Shown here: positions 8,598 to 18,118 of the stretch, one piece after another
Layout: the number at the start of each line of letters is the position of its first letter
Position numbering within the stretch: the stretch's first letter is position 1
Assembly: GCF_020524585.1 (NCBI RefSeq)
Contig: NZ_JAIVLK010000004.1
Coordinates: 186,001 to 250,000 of the forward strand
Direction of reading: 5' to 3'
DNA length: 64,000 nucleotides
Origin: Celeribacter naphthalenivorans
Lineage (GTDB): Bacteria; Pseudomonadota; Alphaproteobacteria; Rhodobacterales; Rhodobacteraceae
The notes under the pieces: model-generated
Database searches by the model: none
What the model was told of the DNA's origin: nothing
Seen by the model: only the letters and a program-made list of their open reading frames with translations
Position numbers and translations under genes: made by a program

Positions 8598-9593
8598 TCA
8601 GTCCCCGACCGAAAGCGCCGGGAAATGCGGCAGAACGTCAGTCTTCAGGTCTTCCAACAGCTCTTTCATCGGGCGACGTGTGTAGCGCGGGTTCAGAGCG
8701 AAGTGATTGACCCCTGCCTCGCGCGCCTGTTCCATATAGCGGGCAAGCGCGCGGCTCCCGACGTGAAAACCTTCGCGATCACGCCGGAAGGGATAGTCGG
8801 GGTCTTCCTCCAAATTCAGGAAGCCCACCATGCTTATCGGTTTGAAGCTGCCGTCAGGAATGGCGCGCCTCCAGGAGGCCACCATATCGACAAGTTTGTC
8901 GGGATCGGTGACCGGCATCATGATGCCTTCCATCTCGCGCGCGACCCAGGCCATGTCCTGACCGGCGCCATTGATGCCAATCATCGGTGTGCGGCCGAAA
9001 GGGGGGTTGGGAACAATGTCGTAGCCACCGGGGGAGGCGCCGAATACCTCCGATGAGAAGGCCGGGCGGTCATGTTCGGCCAAGATTCTGTACAGGCGGT
9101 ATATTTCTCTAAGGCGGCTTGAGCGGGTTTCGTAATCAATCCCGAACAGGGAATATTCGCTGACACGATGCCCCATCGACAGCCCGATGAGACACCGCCC
9201 CTGTGAGAGTAAATCCACACTGGCGACCTGTTTGGTAAAGAGATGCGGTTCACGAAATGGCAGGACGATCCCCGCGGTTCCAATCGCGATCTCTGTCGTC
9301 ACCGAAGCCAGCGCAGCCATATAGGTGAGGGGTTCGAAAACTTGCCCTGCGGCACCATAGCTTGGGTCAAAAAAGGGAATATCCAGGAGCCATAGTCCAG
9401 GGATTCCAATGGCTTCCGCATGGCGCACGATGTCGAGGTGATCCTGCATCGTTGGGGTGGTCCCTTCGGCATATGTTTCCAGAGGGAGCACGAGCCCCAG
9501 CGTCATTTGGTCCGTCGCAAACAGGCGCCGAAACCCATGATGTTTGGACATCGCCTTTTTGATATGTGACGGGTGCGGATCGTGAGCGCTCAT
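8598..9593 (-). CDS. LLM-class flavin-dependent oxidoreductase
   Basis: A second luciferase-like flavin enzyme, about 331 residues. The start of the fold (FRRLFATDQMTLGLVLPLE), the barrel segment TEIAIGTAGIVLPFREPHLF and the VDLLSQGRCLIGLSMGHR segment identify the family. It resembles F420/FMN-dependent monooxygenases of the alkane/pyrimidine group more than the NtaA type at 3924. ATG 9593 has a weak upstream AGAG; ATG 9551 (MSKHHGF) is an alternative nearer the domain edge. It lies upstream of the LuxR-type regulator gene and reads the same way, 313 bases apart. The reductase partner and substrate are unknown. Confidence 0.85.
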   Translation of the reverse strand: MSAHDPHPSHIKKAMSKHHGFRRLFATDQMTLGLVLPLETYAEGTTPTMQDHLDIVRHAEAIGIPGLWLLDIPFFDPSYGAAGQVFEPLTYMAALASVTTEIAIGTAGIVLPFREPHLFTKQVASVDLLSQGRCLIGLSMGHRVSEYSLFGIDYETRSSRLREIYRLYRILAEHDRPAFSSEVFGASPGGYDIVPNPPFGRTPMIGINGAGQDMAWVAREMEGIMMPVTDPDKLVDMVASWRRAIPDGSFKPISMVGFLNLEEDPDYPFRRDREGFHVGSRALARYMEQAREAGVNHFALNPRYTRRPMKELLEDLKTDVLPHFPALSVGD

Positions 9594-9727
9594 TCTTACT
9601 CTGCGTGCTGGACAGTCGCGGCGTTGCGTCATCTTGCAAACGACCTTCTTGATCAATTGGCCTTTGCGGAATACCACTTTTGAACGACATGAGAGCAATG
9701 ACAGCCAAGTGAGGCTACAGGTAGCGT

Positions 9728-10078
9728 ATGGACAGTTCGACCCAGCAAGACGAAAATTTCATGGTGTTCGAGCGCGGTGTGAAGGACGAAGTCGAAGCTG
9801 GTGCGACGGTCGAGCTAATTTCTGTCGGGGAGCCCGGCGCTTGGGATGTGGAAGGGTGGTATATGATCGTGAGGCGCCCAGACGGTCGTGCGCTCTTGCT
9901 TTTGACAACCCTTAATCCCAAGGCGAAATTCATTCGGACTACCAAGTCGATCATGCGTCTTCTGCGCCCGTTGCCCCTGAGAAATATCAATTTTCCGATG
10001 ACCCCGATGATCCATCACCATGAAGACATCTGGGCGTATCATGCGCGGGCGAACCAGCATCGCCGCCCGATGAGCTGA
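9728..10078 (+). CDS. Hypothetical protein
   Basis: An 116-residue protein of no family I recognise. It is mixed alpha/beta in character, with an acidic N-terminus (residues 1-25), a strand-like VEGWYMIVRRPDGRALLLLT segment, a basic centre and a His/Arg-rich C-terminus (MIHHHEDIWAYHARANQHRR). The ribosome-binding site is weak (AGGTAGCG just before the ATG). It is divergent from the luciferase-like gene. It may be real, because the opposite strand offers no better frame, but coding support is modest. Confidence 0.5.
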   Translation: MDSSTQQDENFMVFERGVKDEVEAGATVELISVGEPGAWDVEGWYMIVRRPDGRALLLLTTLNPKAKFIRTTKSIMRLLRPLPLRNINFPMTPMIHHHEDIWAYHARANQHRRPMS

Positions 10079-10526
10079 TCCGCGCATATTCCGATCTGGG
10101 CGGAAATCCTCCCGCTCGTTGCGGTGCGGTTGGGCGCGCATCACGCTTGTGCAAAAGCCGGGCAGCAAAGACATCACTGGAGCAGGCTGTGTGGCTCTGC
10201 GTCATATTCCGAATGCCCGGAACCGTTAAGCTGCCTCCCAAATCCAAGGTCGTGAAACTGATTTAGATTCAGATTCCGAAGTCTATCAATTTCTGTTCGA
10301 TATTTTAGCATCTGACGGCTGTGGTGCTGAATATTCGATCTTTAATGTCAAAATTAGATGCTTTATCCAAATATTAGATACTTAATATTTACATCACATA
10401 TCGAAAATTGGCACTGCAGAGGCGCAACTGGTCGAGGCCGATCGGCGCTTGAGCCCCCTCAACCAAAGCAACGGCTCCGCTTTGCGAGCCGCATCAACAT
10501 TTGAACACTGCTTCCGAGGAATCAAT
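10079..10526. promoter_or_regulatory. AT-rich intergenic region with 20-bp-spaced direct repeats
   Basis: No gene is seen in these 448 bases. The right part (10250-10410) is strongly AT-rich. ATTAGATGCTT (10353-10363) and ATTAGATACTT (10373-10383) are direct repeats differing at one base and spaced exactly 20 bp, two helical turns. TCCAAATATT (10366-10375), also present before the LuxR-type gene, lies between them. This is a likely activator-binding and promoter region for the cupin/OYE unit. Confidence 0.5.
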
Positions 10527-10961
10527 ATGCAACCAATGCGCAAGACGTCGCTCGATGAGTTGACCCTTAAAACTTACACCGACAAGACCGGTGTCGAGAC
10601 CAAGCATCTGACGTTTTACACAAGCGCGCCCGAAGCGCCGGAGCCTCTGCAAGTGGGGTATTTCGAGATGACAAATTCGAATAATGCAATGATTTTTCAG
10701 CACAAATTCGAAGAGGGGAAATATGTCATCGAGGGCGAAATCGTGTTGGTGGATGTCGACACGCGTGAAGTGATGGTCGCCAAGAAAGGGGACATGCTTC
10801 ATCTGCCCACCGGTTCGAGCGCCATTTATTGGACGCCATCTTATGCAAAGGTCTTTTTCTGCAGCGGGTCTGACGAAATCGTTGAGACCGCTTTCGACTC
10901 TGAAATCGCTGTCACGGATGTGCCGGAACTCTGTGAGGCCTTTGGTCTGACCCCGGCCTAA
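10527..10961 (+). CDS. Cupin-domain protein, EutQ-like
   Basis: A 144-residue single-domain beta-barrel protein resembling the cupin part of EutQ. The barrel strands are seen in FEEGKYVIEGEIVLVDVDTREVMVAKKGDMLHLPTGS (with the PTGS turn) and in the C-terminal WTPSYAKVFFCSG. Few metal-ligand histidines are visible, so it may be a non-metal cupin. ATG 10527 is chosen because GAGGA lies seven bases upstream; the frame extends to 10449 without a comparable site. It is followed by an Old Yellow Enzyme gene and may act on, or sense, an intermediate of the same pathway. Confidence 0.75.
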   Translation: MQPMRKTSLDELTLKTYTDKTGVETKHLTFYTSAPEAPEPLQVGYFEMTNSNNAMIFQHKFEEGKYVIEGEIVLVDVDTREVMVAKKGDMLHLPTGSSAIYWTPSYAKVFFCSGSDEIVETAFDSEIAVTDVPELCEAFGLTPA

Positions 10962-11135
10962 AATTCGATGTCTGATTTTCCGGCGCGCGCGAGACAGAGC
11001 GCGCCGGCGATCTCAATAGTTTCAGTCGCTTGTACGGCTGATCGTTCCGTAGCGGCAGATGTCCGGGGCAGAGGTCATGCCGCGACATCCATATGCGTTC
11101 AGCGCGCCTTCCAGAGCGAAAATACGAGACTTTCC

Positions 11136-12215
11136 ATGCACGATATCCTGTCCCCTCTCATCTTTAGAAACGGTGTTACGGCTCGAAACCGGATTGCCGT
11201 GGCTCCGATGACAACCCACCAAAGCCATGAAGACGGCAGTCTTTCGGATGCTGAGTTGGACTGGCTGGCTCCTCGGGCAGCAGGTGGGTTTGGTGCGGTC
11301 ATCACCTGTGCGGTTCATGTCGCGCTTGAAGGAAAGGGCTGGCACGGAGAGTTGGGCGCCTTTGATGACCGGCTTATCCCGGACCTCACACGTGTTTCCG
11401 ATACCATTCAAGGAGAAGGTGCGGCGGCCATCGCGCAGATTTTTCATGGCGGACTGCGGTCGCCCAGAGAGCTGCTCCCAAGCGCAGCGTTGAGTGCAAG
11501 CGATGATCCGCAAACCGGGGCGCGCGCGGCGACGGAGGCCGACATCCTGCGCGTGGTCGATCAATTTGTGAGCGCAGCGAAACGCGCCGAAGCCGCCGGG
11601 ATGACCGGTGTCGAAATACATGGGGCACACGGCTACCTGTTGACCCAGTTTTTGAGCCGGACGCAAAACCGGCGCACGGATCATTGGGGCGGGAGCTATG
11701 AGAACCGTGCAAGGTTGCTGCGCATGATCACCCGTGCGGTGCGGGCGCAGGTTTCGGACGCATTCGTCGTCGGTGTAAGGCTCTCTCCTGAAGATTCCGG
11801 AAGTGCCGTCGGGCTCGACCTCGATGAGAGCCTTCAGCTTGCGCGTGAGCTGTGCGACGATGGCATCGATTATCTACATGTCTCGCTCTGGGATGTGACC
11901 CCGAACACAACGAAACGTCCCGACAAACATGCGATCCCGCTTTTCAAGCAAAGCGTTGACCCCAATGTGCCGATCATGGTCGCGGGCAAAATCTGGACAG
12001 CTGAGGATGCGCTGCGCGCCATGCAGTTGGGAAGCGACGCAATCGCGCTGGGCCGCGCAGCGATCCTGAACCCGGATTGGCCAAAATCAGTGGCGACGCC
12101 GCATTTCAGCCCCAGAAAGCCCGGGTTGTCGCGCGCTGAGTTCTGGAAACTGGGCTTGAGCGATCCCTTCATCGACGCGCTCGCGCAGCGCCCGAATTTC
12201 GTCACCGATGCCTGA
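11136..12215 (+). CDS. NADH:flavin oxidoreductase, Old Yellow Enzyme family
   Basis: A 359-residue FMN-containing TIM barrel that reduces activated C=C (or related) bonds using NAD(P)H. Family marks are the N-terminal LSPLIFRNGVTARNRIAVAPM, the active-site GVEIHGAHGYLLTQFLS segment, NRRTDHWGGSYENRARL and the phosphate-binding AIALGRAAILNPDWP end. The frame is open to 10968, but the OYE fold starts at MHDILSP, so ATG 11136 is preferred. It lies between the cupin and the hydantoinase-type gene, both on the same strand, and may saturate a ring double bond before hydrolytic opening. Confidence 0.88.
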   Translation: MHDILSPLIFRNGVTARNRIAVAPMTTHQSHEDGSLSDAELDWLAPRAAGGFGAVITCAVHVALEGKGWHGELGAFDDRLIPDLTRVSDTIQGEGAAAIAQIFHGGLRSPRELLPSAALSASDDPQTGARAATEADILRVVDQFVSAAKRAEAAGMTGVEIHGAHGYLLTQFLSRTQNRRTDHWGGSYENRARLLRMITRAVRAQVSDAFVVGVRLSPEDSGSAVGLDLDESLQLARELCDDGIDYLHVSLWDVTPNTTKRPDKHAIPLFKQSVDPNVPIMVAGKIWTAEDALRAMQLGSDAIALGRAAILNPDWPKSVATPHFSPRKPGLSRAEFWKLGLSDPFIDALAQRPNFVTDA

Positions 12216-12467
12216 GGGAGGGCGTGCCTGGGCTATCCCGCGCGAGGTCTCGGCTTGGCTGAGAGGCGAAGGTGTTCGTTCATCCCAAAGTATGATTCCC
12301 GCGTGTCTGTCACTCTGTATCACTACTCTCATGTCACGATGAAAACTGCGTGGCGGAAACAAGTGTCTCTCAAAATGACGCCACTCTCAATCGGGATGGC
12401 CGCAAGGGCCCTCCCAAATCACTGCACCCCGAGTTGATGGGCGAGGCTTGGGCAGAAAGGCCAATAT

Positions 12468-13925
12468 ATGACTTCTCGACACCTGCTTGATCTCGCGATC
12501 CGCAACGCAACTGTCGCCACAAGCAGCGGGGTTGCCACCATGGATATCGGTGTGGCGGACGGCAAGATCGTGCAGCTTGGACGCGTTCAAGAGGCTGCTG
12601 ATGAGTTTGACGCCGAAGGCCTCATCGTCACCCCGGGCGGCGTGGACACCCATACACATCTTGATCAGGTGATGCCCGGCATGGGGCATGGCGCTGAATC
12701 TCTGGCCACTGGCGGGCGCTCTGCCTTGGCGGGGGGCACCACGACCGCGATCACGTTTGTGACGCAACTTCCGGAATACACGCTCAGTGAAACGCTGAAC
12801 GAAACCTTGCGACGCGGAGACTCTGCCCTCATTGATTTTGGGCTGCATCAGATTGTCACCGATCCCACGCCCGAAATTCTTGCAGAAATCCCATCGGTCA
12901 TCGACCGTGGCGTGCGCAGTCTGAAAGCCTTTCTCACCTATGATGATGCGCGGCTGAATGACGATGGCTTTCTCAATGTGCTGGAGGCGGCGCGTCGGGG
13001 CGGGGCGATGGTCGCGGTGCATTGTGAGAACTTTCATGCGATTGGCTGGCTCACCGAAAAGCTGCTCGCGGATGGGCGTAAGGCGCCGAAATACCATGCG
13101 TGGTCGCGGCCAGTCATCGTTGAGCGCGAGGCGACGTATCGTGCGATCTGTCTGGCCGAACTTGTCGATACACCCATTCAGATTTTCCATGTGTCCTGCG
13201 CGGAAGTTGCAGAAGAAATTGCCCGTGCGCAGGCGCGTGGGGTCAAGGTTTGGGGCGAAACCTGCCCTCAGTATCTGACGCTGACAGATGCGGACCTCGA
13301 CCGTCCGGGGTTTGAGGGGGCGGGGTATGTGTGTAGCCCGGCGCTGCGCAGCAAAGCAGATCACGAGGGTCTCTGGGAGATGATCCGCCGCGGTGTCATC
13401 GACGTGATCACCTCGGATCATGCGCCTTCCAATCTGACCGGACCGAATGGCAAGGACGCTGCGGGCCGCGATGCCCCCTTTAGCGACATTCCGAATGGCG
13501 TTCCGGGGATTGGCGCACGGATGCCTTTGGTCTTTTCCGAAGGGGTGTCCACGGGGCGTATTTCGCTTGACCATTTCGTGCGACTGACAGCAACGAACCC
13601 TGCAAAACTCTACGGTCTGGCCCCTCGAAAAGGGGATATCGTCGTCGGCGCCGATGCGGATCTCGTGCTTTGGGATCCGCAGCGTGAAGTCAAGCTCACG
13701 AACGACATCATGCAGCACGCGATCGACTATACGCCCTACGAAGGGAAAACCGTAACCGGATGGCCCGTGGCGACCTATTTGCGCGGCCAGATCGTGATGC
13801 GGGACGGCGAAGTCTTTGCCTCTGAGGGCACCGGACAATACCTTTCGCGTGACCCCTATCCACTCGCAACCCCTCGCGGAGAGGTCCCGAACGACTTTTT
13901 CGCAGCCAACATCGACACACTCTGA
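12468..13925 (+). CDS. Hydantoinase/dihydropyrimidinase-family cyclic amidohydrolase
   Basis: A 485-residue enzyme that hydrolyses cyclic amides (hydantoins, dihydropyrimidines, allantoin). The binuclear metal site is complete: H62/H64 (DTHTHLD), the carbamylated lysine K153 (SLKAFLTY), H185 (AVHCEN), H241 (IFHVSCAE) and D317 (TSDHAPSN). The SDHAPS loop differs from the DHCPF of classical D-hydantoinases, so substrate preference is open; allantoinase or a hydantoinase of another ring are alternatives. It is followed 47 bases later by a spermidine-type ABC importer and then a ureidoglycine aminohydrolase-like gene, which favours a ureide or hydantoin role. Confidence 0.85.
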   Translation: MTSRHLLDLAIRNATVATSSGVATMDIGVADGKIVQLGRVQEAADEFDAEGLIVTPGGVDTHTHLDQVMPGMGHGAESLATGGRSALAGGTTTAITFVTQLPEYTLSETLNETLRRGDSALIDFGLHQIVTDPTPEILAEIPSVIDRGVRSLKAFLTYDDARLNDDGFLNVLEAARRGGAMVAVHCENFHAIGWLTEKLLADGRKAPKYHAWSRPVIVEREATYRAICLAELVDTPIQIFHVSCAEVAEEIARAQARGVKVWGETCPQYLTLTDADLDRPGFEGAGYVCSPALRSKADHEGLWEMIRRGVIDVITSDHAPSNLTGPNGKDAAGRDAPFSDIPNGVPGIGARMPLVFSEGVSTGRISLDHFVRLTATNPAKLYGLAPRKGDIVVGADADLVLWDPQREVKLTNDIMQHAIDYTPYEGKTVTGWPVATYLRGQIVMRDGEVFASEGTGQYLSRDPYPLATPRGEVPNDFFAANIDTL

Positions 13926-13972
13926 ACGTCTGCGTCCACTGAACAGCAATTCCAAGAACCAGGAGAATACAT

Positions 13973-15250
13973 ATGACCATGTCAAATGCGCGCGCCGGCT
14001 GGACACGGCGTAAATTTCTGACAACGACAGGTGCTGGCATTGCAGCAAGCACACTCGCAGCTCCGATGGTTTGGTCCCAGAACATCAAGGATATCGTCTT
14101 GCGCACGACTTCGGGGGGCACCGCGGCCACCAATGCGCTGGCGCAAAAGGCCAAAGAGGATACCGGCATTACGATCCAGTACACCGCTTTGGACACCGAC
14201 TCTGTGAACAGCCGGGTCGCCACACAGCCGAACAGCTACGAATTGGCCGGATTGGAATACTTCAGCATCAAAAAACTCTATCCGACGGGTGTTTTGCAGC
14301 CGATCGACACCAAGCGGATCAAATACTATGACGATATCGTGCCGCTGTTCAAAACCGGCAAGCTGAACGCGGACAGCATGGAGGCGCAGGGGACGGCCCC
14401 GCACACGGTGAACTTTGTTGAAGACTTCGAGTCCACGGACTTCGCGAGTGGCGAGACCGAGTGGATGACGCTGATCCCGACCTCTTACAATGCCGATACT
14501 TTGGGCATTCGCACCGACATGATCGACCGCAAGATCACCAGCTGGGCCGACATCATGGACCCTGAGTTCAAGGGCAAATCCGCGTTGGTCAATATCCCGT
14601 CGATCGGCATCATGGATGCGGCGATGATCCTTGAGGCGATGGGGGAGATCACCTATGGCGACAAAGGCAACATGACCCGTGCGGAAATCGACAAAACCAT
14701 CGAGTTCCTGATCCGCGCCAAACGCGACCGCCACTTCCGCGCCCTGTGGCAAAGCTTTGACGAAAGCATCAACCTTATGACTTCGGGCGAAGTTGTGATC
14801 CAGTCGATGTGGTCCCCCGCTGTTGCGGCGGTCCGTTCGCAGGGTATTCCCTGTGTCTATCAGGCTCTGAATGAAGGTTATCGGGCCTGGGGCGGCGGCA
14901 CAGGTATCGCCCGCCACGTGACGGGTCTTCAGCTCGATGCGGTCTATGAGTATTTCAATTGGTATCTCTCTGGTTGGGCCGGCGCCTATCTCAACCGTGA
15001 AGGTTACTACAGCGCCGTTCTGAAAACCTCCAAGGACTACATGACGGAAAACGAGTGGGGCTTCTGGATGGAAGGCAAACCCGCCACTGCGCCGATCGTC
15101 AGCCCCGAAGGGGTGAAGATGGAAGATGTCGGCGCGGTCCGTGACGGCGGTTCGTTCGAGGACCGTATGGGGAACATCGCATGTTGGAATTCCGTCATGG
15201 ATGAAGACCGCTATATGGTTATGAAATGGGCTGAATTCGCGACAGCTTGA
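13973..15250 (+). CDS. Spermidine/putrescine-type ABC substrate-binding protein (Tat-exported)
   Basis: A 425-residue periplasmic binding protein of the PotD/AfuA group. The N-terminus has a twin-arginine signal (TRRKFL, residues 11-16) followed by a hydrophobic stretch, so it is probably exported folded by Tat. The central ligand region (DFASGETEWMTLIPTSYNAD) and the NLMTSGEVVIQSMWSPAV segment match this group. It starts the four-gene importer unit 13973-18045. Its genomic partners (hydantoinase-type enzyme before, ureidoglycine aminohydrolase-like cupin after) suggest a nitrogen-rich cyclic ligand rather than a polyamine. Confidence 0.88.
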   Translation: MTMSNARAGWTRRKFLTTTGAGIAASTLAAPMVWSQNIKDIVLRTTSGGTAATNALAQKAKEDTGITIQYTALDTDSVNSRVATQPNSYELAGLEYFSIKKLYPTGVLQPIDTKRIKYYDDIVPLFKTGKLNADSMEAQGTAPHTVNFVEDFESTDFASGETEWMTLIPTSYNADTLGIRTDMIDRKITSWADIMDPEFKGKSALVNIPSIGIMDAAMILEAMGEITYGDKGNMTRAEIDKTIEFLIRAKRDRHFRALWQSFDESINLMTSGEVVIQSMWSPAVAAVRSQGIPCVYQALNEGYRAWGGGTGIARHVTGLQLDAVYEYFNWYLSGWAGAYLNREGYYSAVLKTSKDYMTENEWGFWMEGKPATAPIVSPEGVKMEDVGAVRDGGSFEDRMGNIACWNSVMDEDRYMVMKWAEFATA

Positions 15251-15324
15251 CCCAAGATCGGGAGGCGCTGCGGCGTCTCCCACACCTCATCAGTCGCCAC
15301 AAGAAAAAGAATGACAGGATACGA

Positions 15325-16341
15325 ATGCCCACCAAGGATGTAGAACTGATCGGTCTCACGAAGCGCTTCGGAGATTCGGTCGCGGTCAAAGCCATCGACC
15401 TCCAAATCTACGAGGCCAGCTACTGTTGTTTGCTTGGACCCTCTGGCTGCGGAAAGTCGACGACCCTGCGTATGATTGCCGGGCATGAAGAGGTAAGTGA
15501 GGGCGACATCCTCGTCAAAGGGCGTCAGGTCACATGGCAACAGCCATCGAAGCGGGGCACCGCGATGATGTTCCAAAACTATGGCCTTTTTCCTCATCTC
15601 AATGTCGAAGAAAACGTTGCGTTTAGCCTGCGGATGCAGGGCGTCGGCAAGGCGGAGCGGTCGCGTCGGGCGCGCGAATTGATCGAGTTGGTCGAAATGC
15701 AGGCGTATTTGCATCGTCGCCCGCATGAGCTTTCGGGCGGTCAGCAGCAGCGTGTTGCTCTCGCCCGCGCTCTGAGTACCGAACCGTCAATTCTGCTGTT
15801 GGATGAGCCGCTTTCGGCGCTTGATCCGTTCTTGCGGATCCGGATGCGAGAGGAACTCAAACGCTTTCAGCGAGAATTGGGCATCACCTTCATCCATGTC
15901 ACGCACAGTCAGGATGAGGCATTGGCGCTCGGTGATCAGGTCGTCGTCATGCAGGATGGCGAAATTCGCCAAAGTGGCACAGCGCGAGAGGTGTATGACA
16001 CCCCTTCGAATGAATTCGTGGCCCGCTTTATCGGCGGCCACAATATCCTGAAAACGGAGACGGGCACTGTCTCCGTGCGTGCGGACCATATGGATCTCCA
16101 TGTCGGCGGGCTGCCGAGTGAGGCAGGTGCGAGGGCGCGCTTGGGTCAGGTTGTTGCACTGGAATACCAAGGCAGCCGCATCCGGGTCACCGTGTCCGAA
16201 AACCCGGATCAGGACGAAGCAAGACATGTGGTCGAACTGTCCGACCGCAGTTTCTATGCCGCTCCGGCGAACCCCGGCGACGCAGTTGGCATAAGCTGGT
16301 CTGCCGCTGATGAACATCTTTTGGCGCCGACCCATGCCTAA
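15325..16341 (+). CDS. PotA-type ABC transporter ATP-binding protein
   Basis: A 338-residue ATPase subunit of the spermidine/putrescine/iron group. Walker A (GPSGCGKST), Q-loop (MMFQNYGLFPHLNVEENVAF), signature (LSGGQQQRVALARAL), Walker B (LLLDEPLSALD) and the switch histidine (HVTHSQDEA) are intact, followed by a C-terminal TOBE-like domain from about residue 240. ATG 15325 has AGGA six bases upstream; the frame is open to 15247 but the extra residues are not conserved-looking. It is in one operon with the binding protein and two permeases. Confidence 0.92.
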   Translation: MPTKDVELIGLTKRFGDSVAVKAIDLQIYEASYCCLLGPSGCGKSTTLRMIAGHEEVSEGDILVKGRQVTWQQPSKRGTAMMFQNYGLFPHLNVEENVAFSLRMQGVGKAERSRRARELIELVEMQAYLHRRPHELSGGQQQRVALARALSTEPSILLLDEPLSALDPFLRIRMREELKRFQRELGITFIHVTHSQDEALALGDQVVVMQDGEIRQSGTAREVYDTPSNEFVARFIGGHNILKTETGTVSVRADHMDLHVGGLPSEAGARARLGQVVALEYQGSRIRVTVSENPDQDEARHVVELSDRSFYAAPANPGDAVGISWSAADEHLLAPTHA

Positions 16342-17227
16342 AAATCCAGCCATGCAGCCCCAAGCCCCCAAACGCCCGCTCTTCGAGCGCCTTCTGCCTT
16401 ACATGCAGATCGCGCCGCTCGCCCTGCTGCTCTGTTTTTTCCTTCTCATCCCGCTCGTCATGATCGTGACGGTGAGTTTTTGGAACTATAATGGGTTTCA
16501 GGTTGTCCCGGACATCGTGCTTTTCAACTACACAGAGATGCTGGGCTCGGCGACCATCTGGCGGACTCTGTTCAGCACCATTCTCTTTACCCTCACCACG
16601 CTCGCAGTGACGGCGGCCCTTGGCTTTGCCATCGCCTATCATATCGCGTTTTACGTCAGAACACCGCTCATGCGAACGGTGTTGTTCATGGCCTGCACGA
16701 TCCCGTTCCTGACGTCGAACATCATCCGGATGATATCCTGGGTTCCGTTCCTCGGGCGACAAGGGCTCATCAACTCCATGCTGATGGATATCGGTCTGAT
16801 AGATCAGCCGCTGGATTTCCTGCTCTATTCGCGCTTCGCGATCTGTCTGGTCTACGTGTATCTCTTCACGCTTTTCATGGTGACGCCGCTCTACAACGCC
16901 ATGTCTCGTATCGATCGCAGTGTGATTGAAGCTGCCATCGACGCCGGTGCGACGCCCGTTCAGATCATGTTTTGGGTCGTGTTGCCGCTTTGTAAAACCG
17001 GGTTCGCGATTGGTGCGGTGTTCGTCATCACCGTGGTCATGGGCGATTTCGTGACAGTGCGCATCATGGGGGGCGGGCATAGCGCCACGACCGGATACCT
17101 CATCCTCAACCAAATTTCGTTGCTCCAATATCCAGCCGCATGTGCGAATGCCGTTATGCTCCTCGTTGTCGTGATGAGTGCGATCGGTGGCCTTTTGCGC
17201 GGCGTCGACATCAGGAAAGCACTATGA
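16334..17227 (+). CDS. PotB-type ABC transporter permease
   Basis: A 297-residue inner-membrane permease with about six membrane segments. The cytoplasmic EAA loop is EAAIDAGATPVQIMFWVVLP. The chosen ATG at 16334 overlaps the end of the ATPase gene by eight bases; an in-frame ATG at 16310 is an alternative. Its stop overlaps the ATG of the second permease (ATGA), so the two membrane subunits are translationally coupled. Together they form the channel of the importer headed by the Tat-exported binding protein. Confidence 0.9.
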   Translation: MPKNPAMQPQAPKRPLFERLLPYMQIAPLALLLCFFLLIPLVMIVTVSFWNYNGFQVVPDIVLFNYTEMLGSATIWRTLFSTILFTLTTLAVTAALGFAIAYHIAFYVRTPLMRTVLFMACTIPFLTSNIIRMISWVPFLGRQGLINSMLMDIGLIDQPLDFLLYSRFAICLVYVYLFTLFMVTPLYNAMSRIDRSVIEAAIDAGATPVQIMFWVVLPLCKTGFAIGAVFVITVVMGDFVTVRIMGGGHSATTGYLILNQISLLQYPAACANAVMLLVVVMSAIGGLLRGVDIRKAL

Positions 17228-18045
17228 TCCCGCGCAGTCCCCTTTCCCTCTTCTTGAAAGTCCTCATGGGCCTGTTCTTGCTGTTTCTCTACGGCCCGAC
17301 ACTGACCATCATGATCCTGTCTTTTCAGGGCCCGCAAGGCGGTCTCACCTTTCCGCTCAAAGATGTCTCGCTCCACTGGTTTAGCTCTCTTTTCCAAGAG
17401 CAGCGGGTCGGAGATATCGGCAGCTCCTTTCGGCGGTCTTTGACCCTCGCCGTGCTGGTGATGTTCGTGAATGTCCTGATTGTCGTGCCGGCGGGATTGG
17501 CTTTGCGTCGCGGTTTCCGCGGCAGTCGCGTGATCTTTACCCTGACGATCGCGAGCCTCGTGGTGCCGTCGATCTTGGTCAGCATGGGGATTGGTCTGCT
17601 CTTTTCTCAAACGGGCGTGGAAGCGAACTGGTACACGAGTGGCCTCGGGGCTCACCTCACCTGGACTGTGCCATTCGGGGTGCTGATCATGATTGGCGTT
17701 TTTGCCCGCCTGAACCCCACTTACGAAGAAGCCGCCCGAGACGCCGGAGCGTCGCGCTGGCAGAGCTTTCGCTTTGTGGTGCTGCCCATCATCTTGCCCA
17801 ATATCGTCGGCGTGCTGCTGTTTGGTTTCTCGCTGTCCTATGACGAAATGCCACGAACGGTTCTGGCGGGCGGCGCGCACAACACCCTTCCGCTCGAGAT
17901 TTTCGCAATGACCAGCAATGTGACAACCCCGGTGCTCTATGCGCTTGGCACGATCACCACCTTGGTGTCCTTTGTTGTCATCTCGTTGACGCTTCTGTTC
18001 ATCACTCTGGCGCGACGCCGGACGGGGGCGGTGAAAAAAGCCTAG
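17224..18045 (+). CDS. PotC-type ABC transporter permease
   Basis: A 273-residue second permease of the spermidine-type importer. The N-terminal membrane helix (LMGLFLLFLYGPTLTIMILS) and the EAA loop (EEAARDAGASRWQSFRFVVL) are typical of PotC. The start at 17224 overlaps the stop of the preceding permease by four bases. It closes the transporter operon; the ureidoglycine aminohydrolase-like gene follows after 73 bases and may be cotranscribed. Confidence 0.9.
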   Translation: MIPRSPLSLFLKVLMGLFLLFLYGPTLTIMILSFQGPQGGLTFPLKDVSLHWFSSLFQEQRVGDIGSSFRRSLTLAVLVMFVNVLIVVPAGLALRRGFRGSRVIFTLTIASLVVPSILVSMGIGLLFSQTGVEANWYTSGLGAHLTWTVPFGVLIMIGVFARLNPTYEEAARDAGASRWQSFRFVVLPIILPNIVGVLLFGFSLSYDEMPRTVLAGGAHNTLPLEIFAMTSNVTTPVLYALGTITTLVSFVVISLTLLFITLARRRTGAVKKA

Positions 18046-18118
18046 GCCGCGATCAACGACGAAAATCCTTCACTCAAATTCCCTCTTAACCAAGGCGGTT
18101 TACCGCGTAGGAGCACAT

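Noticed and set aside
12387-14054. 555-codon minus-strand open frame across the hydantoinase-type gene
   Set aside because: Shadow frame; the plus strand carries the full metal site of a cyclic amidohydrolase.
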